A stretch of DNA of 64,000 nt from Siphonodentalium dalli (lineage: Eukaryota; Mollusca; Scaphopoda; Gadilida; Siphonodentaliidae). How positions within the stretch are numbered: position 1 is the stretch's first letter; every line of letters begins with the position of its first letter. The translations under genes were made by a program, and so were the position numbers. Location of the stretch: contig CP136061.1 in NCBI GenBank assembly GCA_032622095.1, forward strand, positions 86,156,324 through 86,220,323. The letters run 5' to 3'. The notes below the pieces were generated by a model. That model made no database searches and was not told the origin of the DNA. It saw only the letters and a program-made list of their open reading frames with translations. Shown in pieces: positions 1 through 9,845 of the stretch.

Positions 1-2222
1 CGATAATCTGAATGACCAAGGGTGGTGCAGATAATGATAGCTCCCGGCTCACTGCTCACCAGGATTAACAGGGCTAGACATAAATGTTATGATATATACT
101 ACCAATTTATTTTATAAATGCATTAATAAAGCTCAATCCACCACGAGGATATTGCTCTATATAAGCATATAATGCGTGTTGCAAAAAATCATCTTCTTCT
201 CTTCATTTGTACACATACTAGTGTCATGTTTCACAATTATATCTATTTTGGGGGGAAATATATATTGTTTAAACCAACCCACAACTGTTTCAATCTGACA
301 ATTTTGTATTTTCAGCATTTATATCTGGCTCAGAGGTCTGTCCCTTTCGTCTATAGTGTCCCCGATGCGGTTACTTTTAATAAAGCTCATGGTGAATTAA
401 AATAGATGAATGTTGAGTTCCTCAAGCAGCTTATATGTATATATATGTGTGCAACATGGACACCAGGATGTCACCGGGAACGTGGCCGTTGTCAATATAT
501 TCCCCTGTTCCACCCGGGTCATTAAGATACTTGATGACTCCGATTGTTTCAAGTATATATATAATTAATTAAAGATGCATAATCCGATTAAGCGCCCCTC
601 AATTACTATTTATTGGGATTCGGGAGTAAAACATATTTGATCGAGTCGAGGAACCCACCTATCAAAGGCCAGAGTTATTAGATATCGATTTTTGAAATCT
701 AGTATTGTTCACCATCGAGACTTAATAGTTGCCCAGTTAAAAGTCGACGAGCCGACGGTCTCGGACCAAATTTCGGATGAAGATGGATAACTCTAAAATC
801 AAGAGGCTTTGTGTTGATAATAAGGCCAAATTTCGACAAACAACATGTTGATAAATAACACATTTTGGGCAATTTTATACTATAATTGACAGTGGTTAGC
901 ATTATTTTTGGGCAAATAGTCAATTCTGATAACTGAAGCGGCATTTCTAAAAATGTTTTTAATGTTGGAATCTGATTATATGGGGACCATCGAATAGGAT
1001 TGAGTACCTTTAAACAGAGATATGGGATGTATATCATTCGTGGAGATTATAGGAGTATAGACAATTAACCAATTAATGTTACACTCTCATCATCTGTATG
1101 TCTTGTTTCCAATTGATTTCAACATCTATAAACGTGCAATGAAGGGATGTGCATAAATTGTGAAAAACAATATTGGACACCAGAGAGGTTATATATTTGG
1201 CTAGATCATTGCATGTCACGAATCTCGACTCTGGATACACCCGTAGATATCATGGGAATTTGTTCATGTTCTAACAGGGAAGTTTATAGCATTGACAAAT
1301 GCAGCTATGATATATTTCTTTGGTATAATACCTGTTACTTAGTTAATAATTATGTAGCGTTATTCCACAGTGAGGGTAGTTTCCAGCTCGAGATTGCATG
1401 CATGAAATTGAATAGGTCAATTTGTTGAGCCAAGTCTGATTTGCATTCCTTATAATCGTGGAATTTCTTGCGGGTAATCAATTCAATGTTTATTGCGATA
1501 TCGACTCACAAACGTGGCAAACAATCATGCAATCTGGAATTGGTACCATGACCTCTACTGTGAAATAGATTAAGGAACAAGTACTAACAACGAAATATTT
1601 TCACTGCGTTGTGTGTTGAATAAGTTCCCCGTCAAAACATCGAAACGTTCCCATATATTTTAAACGGGTGGCATATAATCTCTACGTGCATAGTGAGAGT
1701 ACAAATTCATACATGTCGACCCACTTCTGTATTATATGAGAGAAATATATTCGGACATGCTTTGGAAACAGATAATCGTACATTTTACTATACCATATAT
1801 AGGCTTGAAATAGAAAGGCATCTCAACATAATTATTTATTATTATATTATAATTAATAATATGTTCCTGTCTGAAACCCCCCCCCCCCTTATACTATATA
1901 TGCAATTTAAAAATAACCATCAAATTATTGTCAACAGGGACCATCGTTCTTACAGGGATAAATAAGATCCAACAGAAACGCCGCATCGCGCATCGACAAA
2001 GATAGCGACGCCGGGAAAGCTTGCGCGGAATCTAGATCAGCAATTTCCGCGGTCCGATCGCAGCGATGTCTTTCGATAGAATTGTTATAGAATGCACGCG
2101 GGTCACAATTCCAACTCAATATATCCGTGTTGTGTTGTTTTAATTTTTGCTTTTCAATTCTGAGATCCGTTTTATGTTCATTCCAATTTCATCTTTTTAA
2201 TTCTAATATTTCAATTCCAACA
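1..2222. other. gene-free stretch with paralogous non-coding blocks
   Basis: I see no supportable gene. Two blocks are recognisable only because they recur elsewhere. Bases about 690-1040 resemble 32,160-32,500: both carry the phrase around 'gatgaagatggata' and, later, 'ggattgagtacctt'. Bases about 1440-1590 resemble 23,700-23,820, the 3' flank of a zinc-finger gene, and include the phrase 'gtttattgcgatatcg'. Bases about 1940-2080 share a short block ('aataagatccaac') with 32,700-32,860. A run of 12 C lies at 1877-1888. These look like decayed pieces of the zinc-finger locus unit. Confidence 0.5.
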
Positions 2223-2226
2223 TTAA

Positions 2227-3013
2227 AGGTGGATTATCTCTTTGTAAACATGTATTATATAGTTACCGGGGTATAAAATAATATATCTGAATCGAACACT
2301 CCTGTCCGGAAATGCTTCTATCGATTAACATTCATTTTATTTCGAATATGTTCTGGTCTAAAAAGTGTGGTTGTTTAGCTAACGAACAATAGTGGTTACT
2401 GTTAAAGATGGATTATCTCTTTAAATAACAAATTTTAAATAGTTGCGTGGGTATAAAATAATCAATATGAACTGAAGACCCCTGTCCGGAAAGGCTTCTA
2501 TCAATTAATATTGATTTTATTTCGAATATTGTTTTGGGCCCGTTTATTTGTCTATTTTTAGAACAGACAATTCGGCTGATAACATATAGCGATAGAGAGC
2601 ATTAGGCTGTTCCTGTGGCTAAGTAACGAGCGTCAAATGTCCCAGATTGATTGGTTGTATTGTTTTATTCCATAGTTAAAAGCGATAATGGGTATAATTA
2701 ACGTTTATTTGTGACAAAATTAAGCAATAAAATTTCTGGTCTCTGTTAACAATAACTATTATTGTTCGTTAGCTAAACAACCAAACCTTTTAGACCAGAA
2801 AATATTCGAAATAAAATCAATATTAATCGATAGAAGCATTTCCGGACAGGAGTCTTAGACTCAGATCTAATATTTTATACCCCGGTAACTATATAATACA
2901 TGTTTACAAAGAGATAATCCACCTTTAACAGTGACCAGACATTTTATGGTGTAATTTTGTCACAAATAAACGTTAATTATACTCATTATCGCTTATAACT
3001 ATGGAATTGGAAT
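2227..3013 (+). mobile_element. M520 MITE, truncated outer copy split by a nested copy
   Basis: For this family, strand + means that the end reading AGGTGGATTATCTCTTT then GTAAACATG (end A) is on the left. The copy starts after TTAA at 2223-2226, runs to 2401, is interrupted by a second complete copy (2406-2924), and resumes at 2929 with 'cagtgacc', continuing to about 3013, where homology stops. In undisturbed copies the interrupted site reads 'ttactgTTAAcagagacc', so this copy preserves the target of the inner insertion. Its far half is missing. Confidence 0.9.
2406..2924 (-). mobile_element. M520 MITE, full-length inner copy with TTAA duplication
   Basis: This 519-bp copy lies between TTAA at 2402-2405 and TTAA at 2925-2928. 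It begins AGATGGATTATC and ends GATAATCCACCT, so its termini are inverted repeats (AG[A/G]TGGATTATCTCTTT). Inside each end is a phrase like 'ggtataaaata', then an inverted block around 'tgtccggaaa' and 'cttctatcgattaatatt'. Because it splits another copy of the same family, the duplicated target can be read directly as TTAA, the hallmark of piggyBac-type transposition. There is no transposase inside, so it is non-autonomous. Confidence 0.93.
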
Positions 3014-3104
3014 AAAAAAATACAGGGTCATCGTCCGTGTTCGCGATAACCTTGTAGTTTGGTGTGTATATATCCTAGAGAACAAACAGTTGATGCCATA
3101 CCTC

Positions 3105-3585
3105 ACCAACGATGTATCTCATAGTGATTTCCCAAACAAAGCAGATTTGGAAAGGTATAGTGCGCAAGGCAATTTCCGATTATACAGAATCGGAATGGGA
3201 AACGCGGCGAGCTACGAATCACTCCGCCGCTTTCATAACATACCCCCAAACAAAGTTAACTGTATCGCACTTTTGGTGCTGCTTTCGAAAATTCCCAAGA
3301 CACAAAATAGCATACCTGACTGTGGCTGGAATCATAGCCTGTACTGGGTCCGTATCACTAACGTGTAGCAAGTGTGGTGGGGATTACGATGATCGCCCAG
3401 AGATTGCGGAATACCACAATGATATATGGTATTAACAGCTGAATAAATTCGATAGTCCATGTATTCTAAAACTGGATAGCCTCAGTCCAGATATCCAATT
3501 AAATGTTTACCTCACTGCACTTCCCAGAGAATTACTCGATATCGTTTGTGAAGCTGACACGTTCACTGACTTCTATTCATAGTAT
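3105..3585 (+). pseudogene. decayed LINE reverse-transcriptase C-terminal fragment (tentative)
   Basis: In one forward frame the conceptual product reads on from about 3112 to a stop at 3433-3435. It has a Trp-rich basic segment, then TGSVSLTCSKCGG and an acidic/His stretch (EIAEYHND). This resembles the C-x2-C ... H zinc-knuckle-like tail found after the RT domain of many non-LTR retrotransposons. Similar sense continues past the stop to a second stop at about 3583 (NVYLTALPRELL). No RT core, endonuclease or start is present. I infer a 5'-truncated LINE end; the family is not recognised and the call is weak. Confidence 0.35.
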
Positions 3586-3819
3586 GTATCACATATTGTC
3601 TGTGGCATGCTTATCACACAATCCAAACAAGTCTAATCGACAATGCGGACGTTAAGTTATAAAGAACAACAGTTAAGAAATACAACATAACATTGATTGC
3701 ATATTACAAAATTTAATACATGTGTGTAAATACTATTTCATTTTATGAACTATATTTGCATCTGTATACATTCAGTCAAGCATTGTAACTGTCTATCTGT
3801 CTGTGTGTCAGTAGACTCC

Positions 3820-4140
3820 ATTCAAACTGTGTACATGTGCTTGTGTTTATGCGAGGCCTGTGCGTGGTCGGCTATGCGTGTGTGTCATTACTGGCGATGT
3901 GCCATGTATGTATGTCTGCGCGCTGTATATATGGCAGCGTGGCGTGTGAGTACATGCAGGTATACGTATCGCATATTATGCGTGTGTGTATGTATATATA
4001 TTTGTGTGAGTATGGGTGTATATGTGTGCATGCGTATGTACATTGCATGTATTAGTGTGGGAGTTGCATGTATGAGGGCGTGCGAGTATGTAAGATGGGT
4101 GTCTGTACGTATCAATGTATGCATGGATGCGTGCGTATGT
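3820..4140. repeat. TG-rich low-complexity tract
   Basis: The tract is dominated by tgtgtgta / gtatgcgtg-like words with occasional tatata. It leaves long frames open on both strands, rich in C, V, Y and M on one and in T, H and I on the other, but these are by-products of composition. Confidence 0.7.
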
Positions 4141-4215
4141 TTGCTGAGCTCTTGGCGACTACCATTTGTTGTAATGTCCATTGTATATATGTTCACTGTG
4201 CTTGTATTATATTAA

Positions 4216-5201
4216 TTCATTTTGTCAATTTATATTATTTATAACTCTCGGTAACTGGAGGAAATAAAGATACATGAAACCATAGGCTAGAGGTAGTCGA
4301 TATAGTCATATGACCCTTGTATAAGTGTTATATGTGACGTTTTTATCTGTTTTAGTAAACTGCCTCTTTTATGTATCATGATACTTGTGCGCGTCCTGCA
4401 TTGTTATTTCAGCATGTTATGGGTTAACTGAAATGTGCGTCAGTGTGTATGCGCGTGAGAGCGAGCACGAATGATTGTGTCACATGCACACTCATTAGCA
4501 CTCACCTGTTACTGGCGGGAAAATTAGCGCGGTCTGGGGGTCATTGAGTAATTAGTTTTTGAAATAGACAGACGCACAATATTGATTTACCCGTTTGAGA
4601 TTCTATGGTTAAATGAAATGCGAATTTCATTTTTAAGGATTATCTTTTATATGTGGTTTATTATATTGGCTGTGCTGTGATAATTATGTTGAAGTTTATA
4701 CGTTTTTAAATACACTTTATAGACCCAATTACTTTGTTGTTGGACTTTACGAAATATTAGATCCAGCGGTACAACATAAGGTATCTTGTTGCATATTATC
4801 CCAATATTCCGAAGCCCCATACTCTCGTGCTAAACAGGTACGTCGTCTATAGTCGAGTGCCTGCATTATCTTAATTGATAAAACGAAAATCGTATATATA
4901 AGTATCATGAATGTCCTTCTGTGATTGACTTAATGTACAAACTCACATAATTCTTTCTTGTGTAAAGTTGTGTTATTGTTCATTTGTATCGTTATTTGTA
5001 TAAATTTATCCTAAGCTCTCCGTTACATGGGGGAAATAAAGGATTATATATATTTGTTTTTGTATATTATTTGTTTGTTGGAGAGGAGCGTTGATAAGTT
5101 AAAAATAACTTGTGCCCCAATCCAATTAGCGAATTGCTAATTAAATATGTTTGAACCAACTTCTATGTCTTTAGTATTTTCAAAAAAGCCAATGGCAAAA
5201 C
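4216..5201. other. gene-free stretch with possible LINE 3' tails
   Basis: No gene is supported. Two short blocks look alike: 'ggtaactggaggaaataaag' near 4250-4270 and 'gttacatgggggaaataaag' near 5022-5041, each with an AATAAA. The phrase 'aacttgtgccccaatcc' at about 5106-5122 recurs near 50,579, at the 3' end of a LINE remnant. They are probably 3' ends of one LINE family. Confidence 0.4.
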
Positions 5202-5737
5202 TATGTAGCCCCGGAGGTGACATCCGAATGTTTTTTTTAAGTCGTGGCCACGAGAATAAAGTCGAGGCCACGAGAATATGAAGTCGTGGCCACGAGAATA
5301 TGAAGTCGTGGCCACGATAATATGAAGTCGTGGCCACGAGCATATGAAGTCGTGGCCACGAGAATATAAAGTCTGGCCACGAGAATAAAGTCGTGGCCAC
5401 GAGAATATGAAGTCGTGGCCACGAGAATAAAGTCGTGGCCACGAGAATAAGGTCGTGGCCACGAGAATAAAGTCGTGGCCACGACTTCATAGTCTCGTGG
5501 CCACGACTTCATATTCTCGTGGCCACGATCTTATTCTCGTGGCCACGGCCTTATTCTCGTGGCCACGAATTCACATTCTTGTGGCCACGACTTAAAAAAA
5601 AGAAAATCTATTTCATATTGTTAATGGATAATGCGCCGTGAATTCATAACCGCGACTTCATATTCTCGTGGCCTCGACTTTATTCTCGTGGCCCGACTTA
5701 AAAATAAACATTCGGATGTCACCTCCGGGGCTCCATA
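5202..5737. mobile_element. fold-back element packed with TCGTGGCCACGA palindromes
   Basis: The outer inverted repeats start TATG(T/G)AGCCCCGGAGG and continue through GTGACATCCGAATG; they lie at about 5202-5233 and 5707-5737. The flanks carry a 6-bp direct repeat CAAAAC (5196-5201 and 5738-5743), a likely target duplication. The interior is about 17 spaced units of GTCGTGGCCACGAG with 6-8-bp spacers (aataaa, aatatgaa). The first dozen are in one orientation; from about 5485 they flip, so the array is itself one large palindrome. At 5591-5656 it is broken by a block that duplicates the flanks of the neighbouring 933-bp element. The frames it leaves open (rich in SWPR/RGHD) are not genes. Confidence 0.85.
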
Positions 5738-5826
5738 CAAAACAGCGAAACTCTTTTTTTGTGTGGAAAATATAACCGTGTCATCTGCATATTTAAAAAA
5801 AAAGAAAATCTATTTCATATTGTTAA

Positions 5827-6759
5827 GGACTTTGCTAACCCAATTTTCCCCAAATAAAGTCCAAAATAAAGATTTATGTTCACTTTTATTAGTATTCACA
5901 GTAACCAAACCCATGGATGCTAAACTTTAAGAGTATAATTCATGGTAGATTATGTTAGAAATTCAAAATGTGAAATTTATAGAAGTTTTTAAAATTTATT
6001 TTTTGAACCCAAAATCAACAAACACAAAGGTCATATCTAAGACAAAAATATGGGTATGTGTACTGAACACTGTGAAGAATGATGAACAATAAAGATATAC
6101 TCACATTTCTTCAGTTTTATTAAGATTTTTGGCTTGGAAGCAGTTGTTTACAAATGGTAGCTTTCATTGCTCATAAAAGCTATTTGGGAACTGAATTTGA
6201 TGGGTCAAGATAATGTTCACTCAAGCCTGCCGGGATTATGACCAGCCAGTGCTGTACTTTATCCTGACTCAGGATGATTGGTGACCTAGTTTCTGGGCTA
6301 TGGGGTACACCAGATTGGGGATTACTCAGTTCTTTTGTCAAGAGATTCACAACACACCACTGTCCACATATATTAACATTTAACTGCCAGCTCACTACAA
6401 GCGATGTCAGGTAACTTACTCAATTATTTGTAAACAATTGGTTCTTAGTAATTTTATCAAAGAATGCTTGATAAATATGAATATTATTGTATTGTTCATC
6501 ATTCTTCAGTGTTCAGTAGACATTGCCATATTTTTTTCTTTGATATGGACTTTGTGTTTATTGATTTTGGGTTCGAAAAAATAGATTTTATAAACCTCCA
6601 TAAATTTCACATTTAGTATTTCTAACATATTCCACCATTAATAATGCTCTTAAAATGTTGCATTCATGTGTTTGGTTACTGTGATTACTAACAAAAGTGA
6701 ACATAAACCTTTATTTTGACTCCATCAAATTTGTGGAAAATTTTGGGTTAGCAAAGTCC
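5827..6759. mobile_element. 933-bp long-TIR element with TTAA target duplication
   Basis: It begins GGACTTTGCTAACCC and ends in the inverted counterpart GGGTTAGCAAAGTCC. Inverted homology extends about 270 bp from each end, through the 'gaatgatgaacaat' / 'attgttcatcattc' pair near 6080 and 6490. TTAA flanks both sides (5823-5826, 6760-6763). The empty site exists at 5598-5655: 'tttcatattgTTAAtggat' is continuous there, while here its halves are separated by the element. The central 390 bp holds one 71-codon minus-strand frame (6180-6395) that I do not recognise. It is non-autonomous, probably piggyBac-type by target choice. Confidence 0.88.
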
Positions 6760-6796
6760 TTAATGGATAATGCGCCGTGAATTCATAACCGCGATC

Positions 6797-7626
6797 CATT
6801 TCCGGATCGTCCATCGCCATTAGCACCATACGGTATGAACATGGTCGGTACTAAACAGTGGCTGAACGCAAACTGAATCGAACACCCAACAAGGGTATCC
6901 AATAGTCAGTACCAAATATGTTCTGACGACGGGAACAAAGGAGTCAAAAGGATATTTTACAACACTTACTCGTTTTTTGTCTCTCATATATCATATTTCA
7001 TTGCAAGTTCTATGTTTAAAGGTGATATAGTGTTTATAAGACAAAATACACGATATAATCATGGACTAGACGTATTATTACGGGAAAGCACCGAGTCGTC
7101 AAAGCTAATCTGTGTACCGTATACCTGGTATATTCAATAGTAATTAGTATAGCCTAGGGCCTAGATCGGACATATCTTGTCAAACACAAAAGCTGTCGAC
7201 AGATTCGTTTTTCTTTGGTGGATATTAGTGTGATAATTGTCTGGAACGTTTCATTTTTGTCACATTGTTTGCCGTAAAGATGTAATATTTGTATCGAATT
7301 ATAATTAGAGATATATAGGCCCAATCGAACTGTGACTGTATGAGACAGAGAGGGGCTATACGACACACGACTGTACGATTACAATACCCGAGTCTACCGA
7401 TAGGCTAATTTCGAAAAATCATTCACTACTTCAAGAAATTAAAGTGCACAGAAGTGGACTCACACATGCTCCCAACGAATTGAACTGTTTATTGTTCCAC
7501 TTGACAGAAAAGCTTCCACATAGGGTAACCTGGTAAATTGTAGGTCACACAAAAGAATCATTATAACTGTGGTTCTTAATCCTTATCTATGTGACATTAA
7601 GTTTGTGAAGAGTTAAATATTTTCAT
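6797..7626. other. gene-free 5' flank of zinc-finger gene 1
   Basis: I see nothing supportable here except proximity to the zinc-finger frame downstream. The last bases, 'tttcatcaac', match the sequence just upstream of the ATG of the paralogue at 24641 ('tttatcaac' on its coding strand), so conserved leader sequence reaches this point. Confidence 0.4.
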
Positions 7627-7726
7627 CAACTTGACAGATTGCAGGCGAACACAAACCAATCATCGGCCATACCATTCTTATATTTGTGGGAAATCATTTG
7701 TTTTATCTAACTGTAACTACCCAAAA

Positions 7727-8605
7727 ATGATTCATGTGAATTATAAGCCATACGCTTGTGATATATGCGGGAAACCATTCACTAGTTCAAGCAGCCTGAC
7801 AAATCACAAATTAGTTCACACTGGTGACCGACCACATCAATGTGATATTTGTGAAAATGCATTCAAAACTTTGGGAAGTCTAACTGTACATAAGAGGATT
7901 CACACCGGCGAAAAACCATTTTCATGTGATATATGCGGACATTCATTCACTTATTCACACCACCTGACTGATCATAAAAGAACTCATTCGGGTGAACGCC
8001 CATATAGTTGTGATATCTGTGGGAAATCATTCAGAATATCGGGTAGTTTGACTGAACACATGAGAATTCACGCTGGAGTTCGACCATATCAGTGTGATAT
8101 TTGCGAGAAAGCATTCACTAAATCAAGCGGTCTGACGAAACATAAGAGAATCCATTCCGGCGATCGTCTGTACAGTTGTGACGTCTGTGGTAAATCGTTT
8201 ACTCACTCAGGCAATTTGAATAAACACAGGGTGATCCACACCGATGATCGCCCATATATATGTAATATTTGTGGGGGATCATTCACTTCGTCGAGCAATT
8301 TGATATCTCACAAGAGGAGTCACAGCAATGATCGACCGTATCAGTGCGATATATGCGAGAAAGCATTCGCTAGACCAAGCGACCTGACGAGGCATAAAAG
8401 AATCCACACTGGTGATCGCCCGTATCGATGTGCTATTTGCGGGAAATCATTCAGCGAGTCGGGAAACTTGATTTCACACATGAGGATACACACTGGAGAT
8501 CGACCATATCAGTGCGACATATGCGGAAAAGCATTTACTAAATCAAGCGTCCTGACGAGACATAAACGAATACACTCCGGCGATATAAAATTAGGGAAAA
8601 CTTAG
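7727..8605 (+). CDS. C2H2 zinc-finger protein 1, ten fingers, start codon altered
   Basis: This is a predicted nuclear DNA-binding protein of the tandem C2H2 class. From the first ATG (7727) it encodes 292 residues with ten complete C-x2-C-x12-H-x3-H fingers, each opening Y/F/H-x-C-D-I-C-(G/E)-K-(A/S)-F. Linkers are mostly (T/S)GDRPY instead of the classical TGEKPY. The open frame extends back to 7631, where the codon aligned with the paralogues' ATG is TTG (TTGACAGA against ATGACAGA at 24641). The extra N-terminal finger there lacks its first Cys. The gene may therefore start late, or be dying. No KRAB, SCAN or BTB domain is visible. After the stop, finger-like sequence continues in the same frame, so the ancestral array was longer. 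Binding target unknown. Confidence 0.75.
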   Translation: MIHVNYKPYACDICGKPFTSSSSLTNHKLVHTGDRPHQCDICENAFKTLGSLTVHKRIHTGEKPFSCDICGHSFTYSHHLTDHKRTHSGERPYSCDICGKSFRISGSLTEHMRIHAGVRPYQCDICEKAFTKSSGLTKHKRIHSGDRLYSCDVCGKSFTHSGNLNKHRVIHTDDRPYICNICGGSFTSSSNLISHKRSHSNDRPYQCDICEKAFARPSDLTRHKRIHTGDRPYRCAICGKSFSESGNLISHMRIHTGDRPYQCDICGKAFTKSSVLTRHKRIHSGDIKLGKT

Positions 8606-8760
8606 ACTAAACACAAGATAATTCACACTGACGGTTGCCCTTATTTGTGTGATATATACAAGCAAGTATTCACTACCGTGGCCGACCTAATGACTCACAA
8701 AGGGTACAACCCCCCCCCCCCCCCCCCCCGTATCAATGTAATATTTGTGGGATCACCGAA
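8606..8760 (+). pseudogene. decayed zinc-finger continuation of gene 1
   Basis: After the TAG at 8603-8605 the same frame still reads TKHKIIHTDGCPYLCDIY and an HK end, i.e. a knuckle with its second Cys changed to Tyr. A 20-bp run of C (8710-8729) then breaks the frame, followed by a trace of another finger ('tatcaatgtaatatttgtgg'). This shows that the intact frame is a truncated array. Confidence 0.7.
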
Positions 8761-9056
8761 TTAAACACTGCAAATGAATACACGATAGCGCTCTCCTGTA
8801 ACATATTTCTCAGATTGCAGAACAGGAACGTATAACTTATACTGTATCTAAAAGATTTACATAATTGGTAACCTTAAACAATAACAATTGATTCAGTAAT
8901 GTCTCCACGCAGTCTTGTAGGGGTCTGAAAATATGAACCCTTGTTCCTCTAGCATCCACAGATGACCCTTCACCCTGTATACTTATCTGATTAAAGAACC
9001 TGTACACGTTCCTCGACAACGACCACACCCCCCTGCAATATAATCTCCCACAAGGA

Positions 9057-9072
9057 GGGGGGGGGGGGGGGG
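9057..9072. repeat. poly-G tract
   Basis: A run of 16 G. With the C20 run at 8710-8729 it could pair in a transcript spanning both, but this is probably chance. Confidence 0.8.
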
Positions 9073-9183
9073 TCTGTGAAATTCCTGACACCTATAACAT
9101 TTGGGTAATGAATTTATAATACGTTCATTTTCTGGCTGCTAAGAATAGTGTCGCTGATCTCGACCTAAAAAAAATATTATTAA

Positions 9184-9308
9184 AGATGGATTGTCTCTTC
9201 ATACAACAATATAGAAATAATTTCTTGTGTATAAAATAATAAATATGAAATGAAGCCCCTGTCCGGAAACGCTTCTATCAACTAATATTGATTTTATTTT
9301 ATTATGAA
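9184..9308 (-). mobile_element. M520 MITE, terminal fragment
   Basis: The fragment starts after TTAA at 9180-9183 with AGATGGATTGTCTCTT and keeps the 'cctgtccggaaa' and 'cttctatcaactaatattg' blocks before homology is lost. A complete copy begins 14 bp further on. Confidence 0.8.
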
Positions 9309-9321
9309 ATGATATGATTAA

Positions 9322-9841
9322 AGATGGATTATCTCTTTAAATAACAAATTTTAAATAGTTGCGTGGGTATAAAATAATAGATATGAACTGAAGACCTATG
9401 TCCGGAAAAGCTTCTATCAATTAATATTGATTTTATTTCGAATATTAAATCGGGCCCATTTATGTTAATATTTTTAGAACCGACCATTCGGATGAGACCG
9501 TATTGCGATATAGGGCAATGGGCTGTTCCTACGGCTACGCAACGAATGCCAAATGTCACAGATTGGTTGTTTGTTCTGTTTTGTTCCACAGATATAAGCG
9601 ATAATGAGTATAATTAACGTTTATTTGTGACAAAATTGTACAATATAATTTCTGGTCTCTGTTAACAGTAACCAATATTGTTCGTTAGCTGAACAAACAC
9701 ACCTTTTTAGACCAGAAAATATTCGAAATAAAATTAATATTAATCGATAGAAGCATTTCCGGACAGGAGTCTTCGATTCAGATCTAATATTTTATACCCC
9801 GGTAACTATATAATACATGTTTACAAAGAGATAATCCACCT
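9322..9841 (-). mobile_element. M520 MITE, full-length copy
   Basis: This 520-bp copy is flanked by TTAA at 9318-9321 and 9842-9845. It is nearly identical to the copy at 58091-58610 (about a dozen differences by eye), so the pair moved recently. It carries an 86-codon frame on the minus strand (9329-9589) shared with that copy. Confidence 0.92.
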
Positions 9842-9845
9842 TTAA

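Noticed and set aside
3745-4215. 156-codon open frame
   Set aside because: It lies over a TG-rich tract; Cys/Val/Tyr-rich product without a domain, and the opposite strand is equally open.
5137-5512. Three overlapping frames of 91-117 codons
   Set aside because: Translations of the TCGTGGCCACGA array in three frames.
5240-5600. CRISPR-like regular array
   Set aside because: Repeats are palindromes with 6-8-bp near-constant spacers, flip orientation, and lie in a TIR element of an animal genome; no cas genes.
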